From Adineta steineri (Eukaryota > Rotifera > Eurotatoria > Adinetida > Adinetidae): a stretch of DNA of 64,000 bases. A program made the translations under genes and the position numbers. Location of the stretch: positions 1 through 64,000 of the forward strand of contig CAJNOI010000032.1 in NCBI GenBank assembly GCA_905250115.1, given 5' to 3'. This document shows, one piece after another, positions 1 to 11,300 of the stretch. The first letter of the stretch is position 1, and each line of letters begins with the position of its first letter. The notes beneath the pieces are model-generated. The model was not told the origin of the DNA, ran no database searches, and was given only the letters and a program-made list of their open reading frames with translations.

Positions 1-863
1 ACATTTGTTGGTGATTTAACTTCATTTGAAACATCATAGCCATGTTTTGAAAAAACCTGTTCAGCTGCATTCAAATAGCTATTTAGTCGACCTTTTGAAC
101 TATTTGCTTTACTAAGTGGTTCATGCATATTGTTTGGTATGAGACCTTTTAACCAATTATCTAATGAAGTTGGTGGTGGTTGTTCAGTAAGACTTTTTGA
201 CCATTGATTGAGCCAAGTGCCTAGATCACCATTTGCCGGATTAATATCATTACTAATCGTAGTTATTTCTGTTGTATCAGTAGTTGTCTCGGTAGATGGA
301 TGTAAGTTATTCGGTCCCATACGATGTAGCCAGCTTTGAAGATCTTTTGGTAGAGGTATCTCTTGTGATTGTTGTTCAGGTAATGGTGGTTGAATAGGAT
401 CTTCTGAGCGAGGTTGTAAACGTGTGATCCATCCTTGAATATCCTTCGGCAATGGAGGTTGAGGTTGTAGTTTTGGTTGTTGTTCTTGTTCGGATGATGG
501 AGGCTTGTTATGATCATCCAAACGAGGTCCTAAGCCTGTGATCCATCCTTGAATATCCTTTGGCAATGGAGGTTGTGGTTTTGGTTGTTGTTCTTGTTCA
601 AATAATACAGGTTTAATAGGATCATCAACGTTCGGACGAAAACCAGTGATCCAACTTTGAATATCAGCCGGTGGAACAATTTGTTCATCATTATCTAGTT
701 TATCTGCATTTGGATGTTCGAATTCTTCGATTATTAATTCTTCTGTTTCTTGATGAAAATGTTTTATATATTGTTGAATGTCAGGAATACCTGCTTTGTT
801 AAGCATACGTATAAGTGCACCATTATTAATATCTGCTTGAGTTATAGTTGCTAAATTTTCCAT
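1..863 (-). CDS. Repeat-containing protein of unknown function (3' end outside window)
   Basis: An uninterrupted frame runs from an ATG at 863 to the window edge (about 287 codons), so the C-terminus is missing. I do not recognise the family. The first 40 residues are probably a small helical module with the motif MLNKAGIPDIQQYIKHF. They resemble the N-terminus of the EF-hand gene next door (1177-1970), which has the same spacing of Leu, Gly-Ile, Asp and Phe. After residue 70 the protein is Pro/Gln-rich and built from repeats of 36-38 residues with the core DIQGWITGLGPR. Later degenerate units keep a Leu-x-x-Trp-Leu pattern, so about six Trp-centred units can be counted. No signal peptide or membrane segment is visible. 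The repeats suggest a protein-binding scaffold, but this is inference only. The gene lies head-to-tail with its neighbour on the same strand. Confidence 0.6.
   Translation of the reverse strand, partial: MENLATITQADINNGALIRMLNKAGIPDIQQYIKHFHQETEELIIEEFEHPNADKLDNDEQIVPPADIQSWITGFRPNVDDPIKPVLFEQEQQPKPQPPLPKDIQGWITGLGPRLDDHNKPPSSEQEQQPKLQPQPPLPKDIQGWITRLQPRSEDPIQPPLPEQQSQEIPLPKDLQSWLHRMGPNNLHPSTETTTDTTEITTISNDINPANGDLGTWLNQWSKSLTEQPPPTSLDNWLKGLIPNNMHEPLSKANSSKGRLNSYLNAAEQVFSKHGYDVSNEVKSPTN
424..680 (-). repeat. In-frame coding repeat, units of 114 and 108 bp
   Basis: The marker gtgatcca recurs at 424, 538 and 646, offsets of 114 and 108 bp (38 and 36 codons). The first two units are nearly identical at DNA level over most of their length, which indicates recent duplication or gene-conversion homogenisation. 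The units encode the Trp-Ile-Thr-Gly core and a Gln/Pro linker. Confidence 0.75.
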
Positions 864-1176
864 TTATGGTTAATAATAGAAGCGTATACGAAATCAAGGC
901 TAGTATATATGTAAATATTCGTCTATTTTATAGGCAAAGATAAGAAGGACAACATACATCATGTCTCTGTTTTACGTCATCGAAGAAAACAAAACAAATA
1001 GAAACGAAATAACTATTTCGTAGGAGTTTTGATGAATCACATTTTCATGTGATGAGTAATATATTTTATTCAATGAACAAAGCAATAGCTACCAATGAAA
1101 GAAAGTTAAGATATGATTAACTATTATAAATATAAAAGAGATATAAATGTTTGTGTCTGTCAAGTTAGAATATTTA

Positions 1177-1970
1177 TTACTGAGCGCCACCAAATTGACC
1201 ATTAAGTTTGTTTAGAATAGCGGTTAATGCCATAAGATCAGTAAAATCAAGTGTACCGTTATGATTTTGATCGACTGCTTGAAATAAACCTTTAGCTACA
1301 TCTAAATCGATGAAGTTAAATTAAAATCATCTAAATTTAAGTTTAAATATTTACATGGTGAGACAAATCCAAGCCCCATTTCTTGAAGATATAGTTCTAT
1401 ATCTTCAACAGTTATTTTTCCATCACCATTTTTATCAAATTGTTTATAAACAGCATACATTTTTTGAGCATTTTGAACTGTAGAACCTACAAGAAATATT
1501 CTATTATTTTCATCTTTTCACAGTCACTAATCTATCATACCGATATTATCAAGAAAATTACCACCACCACCACCGCTACCGCTTTGATCACCTGAAAACA
1601 TTTTGTATGCTTTCATAGCACCTTGAACCATATCGAGAGGATTACTATCACCGTCACCACCATGGCCACCACCACCACCAGAAAACTAGATACAAAATGA
1701 ATTTATTTGTAAGAAATTATTTTATTTAAATACTTGATTTAACATTGAACTTCCCATTGAGAATAAATTTGCTTGTTGACCTGATGCATGTTGAAGTGTT
1801 GCATCTTCATCATAATCATCATCTCCTTGGTGTGGAGCAACACTTGCTTGTGCAGCTTCATTTCGAAAGTCTTGAACAAATGAACCAACATCATCAATAC
1901 CAACTTCTTGAAGCATTTTATTTAACATGCCTTTTTGTAATTGTTCACGACCGAAATTAAATATACTCAT
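1177..1970 (-). CDS. EF-hand calcium-binding protein with Gly-rich linkers
   Basis: My four-exon model is 1734-1970, 1541-1685, 1355-1486 and 1177-1301. The exons sum to 639 nt, giving 212 residues with consistent phases; the introns are 48-54 bp. The N-terminus (MLQEVGIDDVGSFV) resembles the module of the upstream gene 1-863. The middle is Gly-rich, with two poly-Gly runs flanking an AMKAYKMF helix. The C-terminal half has two EF-hand loops, DKNGDGKITVED near residue 145 and DQNHNGTLDFTD near residue 185. Both have acidic residues at positions 1 and 12 and Gly at 6, so both should bind calcium. The Gly-rich-plus-EF-hand layout recalls sorcin/grancalcin proteins, but the N-terminal module differs and I do not assign it to that family. 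A calcium-sensing role is inferred. Confidence 0.75.
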
Positions 1971-2535
1971 TTTTGCGAAATTCTAATCTGAAAATACGAA
2001 TAATACGAAGTGTAATACAAGATTTATTATTAATCCGACCAAACAACGTGCAAGGACAGAAACGAAATAAGCTAACGAACGAAAACCTATCTACCTATGT
2101 TGTGTTTTTTATTTGGTATTTATCAAAACACGTGCTCTATGTGATGATTGATTTCTATCCGTGTCAGATATACTATGATTATAAATATGAATAGAAAAAG
2201 AAAACGAATGTAGTTAGTCATTTTTTTTCGTCGGGAAGCTTTTAAGAAACTGCTATAAGCGTAATAAGAAAGATTGATTAATATCAAATAATGAAAAATA
2301 TAAGATGAATAATACGAAAAGATTACTTAATGAATTATCTATCAAATAAAATTAATACCTAATTAGAATAAGTCATAATATAGTTATATATTAAATGAAA
2401 TACAGATTTAACATTTTATTACATATCAACATTGAAATCATTCAAGAATAAATGATAAAATACACATAATTATTTAAAAAAAATTGATGTGTTGTCTTTT
2501 TAATAAACTTTCATTGAAAGAAAGTAAAAACAAAA
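1971..2535. other. Intergenic, no feature seen
   Basis: AT-rich spacer between the EF-hand gene promoter side and the 3' end of the first small secreted protein. The open frames here are short and composition-driven. Confidence 0.5.
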
Positions 2536-2838
2536 TTAACTTTTTTCCATGCTTCTGCCTCGATTCTTGTTCATATCTGACAATCTGGTCTTGAGTTCTT
2601 CTGGAGTAGTTGGTTTTTTCAATTTCTCCCAGACACTCTTACAGGGCCAACGTCCTAAAAAAATGCTATCGTCCCATGTGGCTGTTCCAAAATCTAGAAA
2701 TATTATTAAGAAGAAATCAATTATTTTATAAAATAACTTACCGTCTATACATTCTTTTTCTGATTTATGACTTGTAATTAAACCACCAGACACCAGCGAT
2801 ATACAATAAATGAATGTCAAAAAGATGAATATTTTCAT
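2536..2838 (-). CDS. Small secreted protein, family member A
   Basis: Two exons, 2742-2838 and 2536-2693, give 84 residues; the 47-bp intron interrupts a codon after its first base. I start at the ATG at 2838, not the in-frame ATG at 2862, because it puts a hydrophobic signal peptide (MKIFIFLTFIYCISLVSG) exactly at the N-terminus. The mature part contains an EKEC motif just before the intron, then a W-P-C-K-S-V-W patch followed by basic residues and a Pro. The same order (signal peptide, E-x-E-C, phase-1 intron, second Cys, Trp, KxKKP) is seen in members B (4180-4501) and, in part, C (5200-5436). Member A is the most divergent of the three. Function is unknown. Two mature cysteines could form one disulfide. 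Confidence 0.65.
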   Translation of the reverse strand: MKIFIFLTFIYCISLVSGGLITSHKSEKECIDGKLFYKIIDFFLIIFLDFGTATWDDSIFLGRWPCKSVWEKLKKPTTPEELKTRLSDMNKNRGRSMEKS

Positions 2839-4179
2839 AGTTGAAGTTTCTAAATCAAACAAATAAAATAGAATGATTCCATTTGAATTACTTAATCTAT
2901 ATATACATGTACACTATGAATTAATTCAGGTAAATACCCTAGACTATCTATATTGGAAATATTCAATCAAGATATTTACCAAGTTGAAAAAACGCGGAAG
3001 TATCGTAATTGATTCTTATTTCTATCTACTATGACGAATAAATATAACAATAATCATAAAACAAAAGGTCGATCAAATTACAAAAGAAAACTATTTCAAG
3101 ATTATTGATATAAAAACTAATAGAAGAACATTATATGTTTCAATATTTTGTAAACAACTTACGTTAAATATTTAATCGAATGTATACTCTTGTTGAATTT
3201 ATTTGTCTTTATATACTAGTTTCATTTGTTTCAAAGTACAAAATTGACATTTCTGGAAAAGAAATAAATATCTACGGGAAGAATGCATATAATCCCATAT
3301 TATTCCAGGTATTTAAGAATTCTCAACAGTTTGTTTTGTAAGTTTCTTTATCAAAGTTTCAATTTCCATATTATTAAACATAAATTAGGTTACTATATGA
3401 GTTATAGTACCTTACGTTATAAAAATTCCCATATACACATAAATTATATGACTTGATTTACAAATTAGTCTTATCGTAATATTCCCATCTCAGATTGTTG
3501 AATGTCTAAAATACGTAAAAATAAATAATCGTCTCAAGTTTTATATTGACAATATTCATACCTTGGTTTGATTCTTGTTCTACATATTACAAAAATTGAT
3601 TTGACTTGAAAAAAATCATCCAGCAATGGCATAGATCTAACTATAGTATGAGAATTTGATTCATTTGTTATATTTTCGTGAAGTTTTCGGGTTCTTATAA
3701 ATAAACAATTTATAGAGATATCGTTTTTTGTACAAATGTATCATTGGATATTTAATTACCCTATGAGAAAAAACAACAAATATATGTGCTCTTCTTCGTT
3801 TTATTTTTTCGAAACAATAAATGTGAAGAATATATAATGAATTATAAAACTATTATATTCAAAATATTTTTACTAATCTATATCAATAGAAATTTATGTA
3901 TTATTTTTAATCAATAAACACTCCCTAGAATATCGTATTTATCTATTGTTTTCATTGCATAATACACTCGAACGATTTCTGTAGAATTATTTCTATTCAT
4001 CGTTTTCATTAGAAAAAAAATCAGAAATTTTCCATCGAATAATTATTTTATTTTACATGACAAAAATACAAAACAAAAGTTCTTATTAATTGTTACATTG
4101 AATTTTTATTCAAAAAAAAATGACATCATATAAATTAATTGATGTTATTTCATCTAAACTACAAATAATCTGCTGTATT
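2839..4179. other. Intergenic, no feature seen
   Basis: About 1.3 kb of AT-rich DNA upstream of member A and downstream of member B. I found no coding frame, RNA gene or clear repeat in it. Confidence 0.45.
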
Positions 4180-4501
4180 CTACCGATATAAGTACAAATC
4201 ATCGAGTTCATTATCATTATCTTCAACATTATTTATTGAGCGTTTAGCAATAATCGATTCTGGTTTTTTCATTTTCAAACGCCATTTTCTGGGACACACA
4301 AATAAAGCTTGTAGTTGTTGATTAATGTCATCTGATGAAAGATCTAATCATAATACAAAATATTTAAATTAATTATAAAGAAAAATGATTATACGAACAA
4401 GCTTTGCATTCAGCTTCTGTTAACAGTCGAGAAGATGGCATACCATTAACAGTCACTACAATCAAGATGGTAATTACAAATAATCCAAAACAAAACGACA
4501 T
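4180..4501 (-). CDS. Small secreted protein, family member B
   Basis: Two exons, 4399-4501 and 4180-4343, give 88 residues. The signal peptide starts MSFCFGLFVITILIVVTVNG and is followed by LLTEAECKAY across the intron. The second exon reads SSDDINQQLQALFVCP, then RKWRLKMKKP and an acidic, Tyr-containing tail that members A and C lack or differ in. The phase-1 intron sits at the same codon as in member C. The 5' splice site implied by that homology is gttcg, weaker than the gtaag of the other two, so splicing deserves a transcript check. No function is known to me. A tatatata run lies about 50-60 bp upstream of the start. Confidence 0.7.
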
Positions 4502-5199
4502 TATAATTCGAATTGATATTAAACTATCTGTTGTAGTGATACTGAAATACTATATATATATATAAGATTACTGTATTATTTATATTCAATGTTGTAGCTG
4601 ACTGAAAATACATAACTTAAATGCCATTCATTTCAAAATATACATATTAAATTTACAAGAAAAAACATATCTGTCTCATATAAAATCATGTTTCCACTAA
4701 TATTCGAAGTATTTAATTGAATGAAGTATCATGACATTTTATATAGTTAATCATAAATATTTTCGATAAATTTAGTTAGTATCAATATCTAACAATAAAA
4801 AAAAGAATGTATTATATAACTATTCAAATTACATATCATATAAGATAGCAAAGCAAAAAATATATATCCCACATTCTTATAACAATATAATTTATCGTAT
4901 AAAATTAAATATTACATTCGAAATAAACAAACGGGGTCTTGTGATATTACTATGAATAATTTTATAGTTTATCAAAACCATCCCATGAGGAAATAGCTTG
5001 AATTCTCCGTTGTTTACATATTGTATCTAATTACTATTACGCAGTATGAAAAAACTTGAAGAATCACGTAGTACAATAGAATTCTCCTTTTATTTATAAA
5101 AAAAAAACAGAATTTTACAATGTATTAATGAAAACCTGAGTATTATTGAAATATTATCTTTGTTAATAGTCTTTTGTTATTATTGAAAAAACTTAAAAA
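4502..5199. other. Intergenic, TATA-rich
   Basis: Holds the presumed promoter of member B, with a TATATATATATA run at about 4551-4563. No gene is seen in the remainder. Confidence 0.4.
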
Positions 5200-5436
5200 T
5201 CATGATTTGAATTTTGAACGCCATTTTGTTGGACAAATAAAGAAAGCTTGAAGTTTCTTATTAATATCATTTGATGCTAAATCTATTGCAAAATAAAAAA
5301 TCATTAGATTTATTATAATTATATATGGCTTACAAGTTCTGCATTCGCTTTCAGTTAATGGACTGATTAAATTTACACTATTTATAGTAATTATTAATAA
5401 ACCAAAAATAATTAAAAGATAAAATCGTGAAAACAT
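5200..5436 (-). CDS. Small secreted protein, family member C
   Basis: Two exons, 5334-5436 and 5200-5282, give 61 residues. I chose the ATG at 5436 over the in-frame ATG at 5478 because it begins a signal peptide (MFSRFYLLIIFGLLIITINS). The protein continues LTESECRTY, crosses the intron, then ASNDINKKLQAFFICP, TKWRSKFKS and stop. It is thus the same protein as member B without the acidic C-terminal tail. The identical intron position and phase show B and C are tandem duplicates. The two mature cysteines are conserved. Function is unknown; a secreted signalling, defence or structural peptide are all possible. Its upstream sequence at 5465-5486 recurs inverted at 6622-6643. Confidence 0.7.
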   Translation of the reverse strand: MFSRFYLLIIFGLLIITINSVNLISPLTESECRTCKPYIIIINLMIFYFAIDLASNDINKKLQAFFICPTKWRSKFKS

Positions 5437-5522
5437 TATGAATTCTAAAAGAGTTAATATGGAAATATATATGGGCATGGTCAGTCTTGTGATACTCTTG
5501 TCATTTATAGAGGCCTATATGT

Positions 5523-6258
5523 AGTGTCCTGCGGGAACGACTTTTTTCCCTTCCCATTCCCATGGGAATAGGAAAGGGAATTCCCATTTACATTTAGAGA
5601 ACGGGAACAGAGCTAAAAGCTCACGCTCCCTAAACTGTGACTAACTTTATTTCAATATACAAAAATATTTCTATTTAATAACTGTTTATTTTTAATAATT
5701 TTTGTTATTCATATATAATTAACAGAAAAATAACAAATGTGTATCAACAAACAGAAACTATCGCTTTATTCTTAACTACTCATAATGTAATCATCACAAC
5801 TAAAATTTTCTTTTTTATCATCATCGTTCAAGATAACACTTCATTACTATCATGTTGTTGTGATAAATCGTTATCATCATCCTCTGTTTAATACTTCCGT
5901 TTCTTCATCTCCGTAGTTGATGTACTACTATTCTTTCGTTTTTTTATTTTTTAAATAGATATGGAAATAATTCTTTCAACAATGATAAGTTTCGATGTAT
6001 AAATCATATTTTGTATGCTATTAAAAAAGCAAGCATCAGTAGAATATTCCTCTAATCGTTACGTACTTTTAATTTATTTAATAACACGTTACTATGCGCA
6101 GAACTTGGTGTCACCAGCAACTGGTACATATATATGATAATGACCTTTTTCTCGCAGATGAAGAGAGCCTTTGAAAACTTACGGAATTAAGGGAATGGGA
6201 AGTAACAAAAAAAACGAAGGGAATGGGAAGCAAAAAAAGTTGTTTCCGCAGGACACTA
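5523..6258. mobile_element. Non-autonomous hAT-like DNA transposon
   Basis: The ends are inverted repeats of about 39 bp (35 of 39 match), opening agtgtcctgcgg, reaching a tract cccattccc, and mirrored as ccgcaggacact. The perfect 8-bp duplication ctatatgt flanks the element at 5515-5522 and 6259-6266. An 8-bp duplication and a (T)AGTG terminus are the hAT superfamily signature. A gggaatgggaag motif recurs just inside the right end. The interior has no intact transposase. On the minus strand around 5800-5950 there is a Ser/Thr- and Asp-rich coding-like stretch with stops, possibly a transposase relic, which is weak inference. Confidence 0.8.
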
Positions 6259-6266
6259 CTATATGT

Positions 6267-7374
6267 CGCTGGAAAAGAAAATTTTTCGAGTACTTCTTTA
6301 GAGCTAGTAGTAAAAACGCAAATGATCATACAAAATGGAACAACATGTTCTACTATTTATTGCGAAGTTGAATGTTTATCTAAGTTCATGTTACATAGAG
6401 TAGGAACAACCTGTGTGATTTACATCCTGTTAGTTTACATCTTTCTCTAGGTTATATAACGAACATGATATAAACTACGTTTTAACAGTGATTATATAAG
6501 TATGTTTCAAAAATCTTCTTTTCTAACGACATATTGCTAGCAGTATATTTGTAATATATATAGTAAGAACGTCACGTTTTTCTGCTAAATAATTCTAGTA
6601 AAATAAATGAGGGTATTATATGACTGACCATGCTCATATATATTATATTATGTTTGTCATAACATTTGAAAGCTAGAGAATAGGTACATGTTTAAGTAGA
6701 ATAGGAAATGTAACTTTAACTATACTTTTCGTTTGAAATTATTTAATACTTAAACATGAATGAATGTTTATATTGTCTTCATTTGATAGTAAAAAAAAAT
6801 GAGATGTCCAAGAATAAATAACTTACTACAACATTATGATACACTATTAAAAAAAGAATAGTTTTTTTTTCTTATATAATAAATTTCTCGAATATTAATA
6901 ACGTCTTTCAAGGATGAGTACTTTTTTCTGTTAATCACATACACGTCATTGCGGTTATGTATAATGTGAAATTAATTATACTACAAGTGAGATGGTCTCA
7001 TTGGTAGTTTGCTTTTATTTAACTATAAAATAAACATACATAATTATTTCATTCAAAAGTACGATGCAATAAAACGGTCTTTTAGCCTTTTCATACAGGA
7101 AATTATGAATGTATGCTTTGCACTAAACACAATCTTATAAAAAACGGATGAACATTGAAAGAAACCTAATTGCTTTTTGTTCTAAATACAATATCTATTA
7201 CATTATTTGAATGAATTATAATAATTCTCTATTTCGCCGCCTACGCCCTCCATCTGTCAATGATATGTATTGGTTTTATTTTAACCTATTAAAGATTTCC
7301 TTATAAATGAAGGCGAAAAAAAAATCTAATCTCATAAAATAGTATCGACGGTTTTCTTTGATAATTTGTCAAAG
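6267..7374. other. Intergenic; inverted copy of member C upstream element
   Basis: Positions 6622-6643 match 5465-5486 in inverted orientation (21 of 22 bases). Otherwise AT-rich spacer up to RWDD4 with no gene seen. Confidence 0.45.
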
Positions 7375-8210
7375 ATGAATGAAGTAAGATTTCTATTTGA
7401 AATTAAATCCTATTAATTATGTTTAAATTTAGGAAGAACGTGAAGTACTAAAATCGATTTATGAATCAGATTCGAATTTTTCCATTATCAATGACAATAC
7501 ATTTCAATACAAAGTGAGCTTAAAACGTAGGTTTGATTCAAATCAAACCCATATTTAATAAAAAAACTTATCTATATTTTTTGTTATAATAAAATAAAGG
7601 TTATACTCGATGATGATCGTTTTTATTTGGTTGAAATTCATTGGCCTGATAATTATCCCGATGTAGTACCGACAATTAATCTTGATTTATTTAGTAATCG
7701 TCTTTTGTAAGTTTAATTTCTATTCGATATATTTTATTCATTTTTTTTCTCCACAGAACAAATGATTTCAAAACTAAACTTATAGAAAAATTAACCGCTG
7801 ATGTATGATTAAAATTATTGATTATAAAAATAAAAATTTTTTATCTAGGCTAATGAACAATTAGGCATGCCGATGACATATACTCTATTCGAAAGTGTTA
7901 AAGATTTTTCATATGACGGTGATATTTTTCTTAATAGTTTGGTAAATATTTTTTTGAAATTTACTTAATACAGATTATATATATTGAATATTTTTAGGTA
8001 TCAAATGCTACTGTATCATTACCATCATCATCAGCAACAGTTTCTACTTTAGCTGCACCAGTGATTAAAAAAGAACAACTAACAAAATCACAAAAACGTC
8101 GTCAATGGAATCATCAAATGGGTGGAGAAAATGGGCAAAAACCTCGTGGTCATGATTGGGTTGAGATTGTTCGACATTTATCTCAAACAGGAAATAAAAT
8201 TGAAAGTTAA
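7375..8210 (+). CDS. RWDD4: RWD domain-containing protein 4
   Basis: Six exons (7375-7383, 7433-7513, 7600-7706, 7757-7802, 7849-7941, 7998-8210) sum to 549 nt, 182 residues, close to vertebrate RWDD4 (about 188). The first coding exon is only 9 nt. The RWD fold is recognisable from LKSIYESDSNF, then VEIHWPDNYPDVVP (the YP-x-x-x-P hallmark), and MTYTLFESVKDF, which is almost the vertebrate sequence. After a Ser-rich linker the C-terminus has KKEQLTKSQKRRQW and HDWVEIVRHLSQTG, matching the conserved RWDD4 tail. RWD domains mediate protein interaction; no enzymatic activity is expected. AATAAA at 8237-8242 lies 27 nt past the stop. The gene is convergent with WDR90, 104 bp away. Confidence 0.93.
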
Positions 8211-8314
8211 TTCTTTTCATATTTTATTATTTATTAAATAAACCACCACCAAACAGAACAACAAGGAAATAATTTTTATTTCTTTGTTATTATATCAAAG
8301 TATATCCTAAAGAA

Positions 8315-11300
8315 CTAATTTAAAACTATTTTCCAAATAAATATTTCATTGGATGATGTTGTTATTAATAAATCATTTGATTTATTAAATTTTATATTTG
8401 ATATAATATCATTATTACCAATAAAATCTTGAAATGTTTCCTGAGTATAATCTTTTAATTGTACTAAACGTTCATTTGTACCAATGGCGATGAAATGATT
8501 TGATAAATCAAAACATAAACACCATTGACTCAATGAGATTGTTCGAATAATTTGTTTTGTATCAATCTTATATATTTGAATAGATTTATTAATACCATAA
8601 CCGGTATATAGAATTGAATTTGTATCAATAAAACGTGCTAAACTTGGTGGTAATGATTGCCAATTATTCGTTGTATCAGATGCAGAAAATGTTAACCAAT
8701 CAATTAATAAACATTGATCAAATTGTTGATTTGATTTCCATAAACTAACACGTCGATCATGACTAGTAATTAACCATAGATAAGAATTATTTTCGAAATA
8801 TTTTTTCGAATCAATACTACAAATTGATGCTGAACCAAGATGTTCATTAAGCACACGTAAAAGTTGACCTTGTACTAGATTTGATATTGCAACTGAACCA
8901 TCTTGAGCACCAGAAAGACTTATTGTTGCTAAACAAAAAAACGGACAAATATTTTCTTCAGATTGAATTATTTATTTTAAAATACGGACTATGTAAAGGA
9001 ACATGAATTGCTGTTACTGAACATGTATGTGGTTGTAATTTAAGTATCATTTGTTCATGTAAAAGATTAAAAATTCTCAATGTTCCATCATCATATCCTG
9101 CGATGATTGATTTTATATTTGATTTAATATTTTTCATAAGACTTGTTGAATAAGATAATTTTAATGTTGGTACAATCGAATCATTCCATGATGTTAAACA
9201 AGTTACTTTCTAAAATATTAGATAAACAAAAAAATAGAAAGATACAGAAATTCAAACATACTAATCCATTTGTATTAAAACGAAGAATTTCATTTCGATC
9301 GTCTAATTGAAATATACGTATTGTACCATCGTGACTAGATGTAACAATATGAGTATTTTCAATAGGAATTAAACCACTTATTTTATCTGTATGTGATACA
9401 ACAAGACGAGTTTTTGATCGATCTGTTGTCCAACAAATATACCATAATGATCCACATGATGTTCCAACAATTCCCATATCGAATATATGATCGAATGAAC
9501 CACTTATTATTCCATCGTCTAATTGAAATTCATCTTGAATTATTAAACCATAATTTCTAAAAAAAAAAGAAATATATAATCTCTTATTATCATTCAAGCT
9601 GAAAAAATTTACGAATCTATTGTATTTAATTGTCCTAAATTCATTTCAAGATTTTCAATATTCCATAATTTTAAACATCCTGTTGATGATCCAGTTAATA
9701 GTTTATTTTTTATTGTTGCTATATAAGTTATTTCATTTAGATCTGCTTTCCAATGAAGAACACATAAACATAATCGACTATTCCAACAAGTAATAAAACC
9801 AGTATTTGTTGCACATAAAACAAGATTTATACTTGATGTTAAATAATTACATGCTGTTATATCACATGTTTTTTGTGTACTTTCATTGACGATTAATGGG
9901 ATTTTTCCATTTATAACTTGTAAACTTATATTATCGTCATTTGTTGTTTGTTCATTTATTGTACAAATACGAATAGTACTATTTGATCCACCAAGACAAA
10001 ATTCATTTGAACGTGTTGAATTCCAAGCAACACAATTTATATAATAGGATGAAAAATCATCTTGCCAATTAAGTAAATGAGAATAATTTTTCGTTGACCA
10101 AAGTGTAACTATTGGTTTTTTATAATTACCAATTGTAATCAAATAACGATCATCTCTATAAATGAATAAAATAGAACAGAAATGGTTTTGAAAGACTTTC
10201 TTACTTTGAAAATGCCATTGATTGAATAGCTTGTACAGATTGATTGAAATATAATTTTTGTCGAAGTATTTTTGTATCCCAAATAATAATCTTTGATTGT
10301 AATTCATCTTTTTTTCTTGATAGTGAACATTGAGCACTCGCTAAAATCATTCCATTATTTGATAATGTCATTGTCGAGATTTCTTCTGTATGACCAGTTA
10401 AAATAGTTTGATGATTATTATTAAGATCTTCTACAATAATATTACAACCAACAGTATAAGCAAAAAAACTTGTATCTGGATACCAAACAAGATTTTCTCG
10501 TCCATTCCCATTATAACCAATAATTGATTGAAGTTTAAGACTTTCTTGATTCGTTGGTGCTACATATCGTTTCTAAATTACGAACAATCTTTTCAATTAT
10601 ACTAAAAAAATAAATTAATTGAATTACTTTTGCTAAATGAGAATGATTAATTCGTGGAATAAAATGACGTTGAATAGAAGGTGATGAGAGAGAATCCTCA
10701 TTACTAGATCGTTGTGCTGGTAATTTATTTTTAATCATTTTTCTGAAAATAAAAATCTGTTATTGAAAAAAAAAACAATCTAGAAATAAATTCTCTACTT
10801 TTCTCCTTGTGTAATGGTTACAGTATTATCAATTGTTTGTTGAGAATTACGAAGTATTCCAGGTCGATTTGATTTTGTTTCAACTGTTATATTTTCAAGA
10901 ACTTAAAAGAAGAAAAAAACTTTTTCTTCTAATTGTAAAAATCTTATTAATTACTTTTCGTCATTACGGATTGTGGAGGAACAATACATTGTGCATTACT
11001 AAAATAATTTTTCTATGAAGGTTGATTTTTTTTATAGCAAAGTTTATTACTTTGGCATTATTGGTTGTTCTGTTTTCCATGCAAGTACATCCCAAACCAA
11101 TATTGAATCACCGATGCTTATTACATGCATATTATCATCGGTAAAGAGTATTTTTCGTACTTGATTTGAATGACCAACAAAACTTTGAAAATTAATATCT
11201 AATTCCATATTAGCATTCCAAAATTTTAACATATTATCACCACTAGTTATAAGATATTGACTATCGGAAGATAATGCTAAACTATCAAATGAACGTTTAT

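Noticed and set aside
263..517. 84-codon minus-strand frame with Asn/His-rich translation
   Set aside because: Out-of-frame shadow of the repeat protein, whose frame is open across the whole region.
6111..6450. Open frames on both strands at the right end of the hAT-like element
   Set aside because: They run through the inverted repeat and beyond it; no transposase motif is present.
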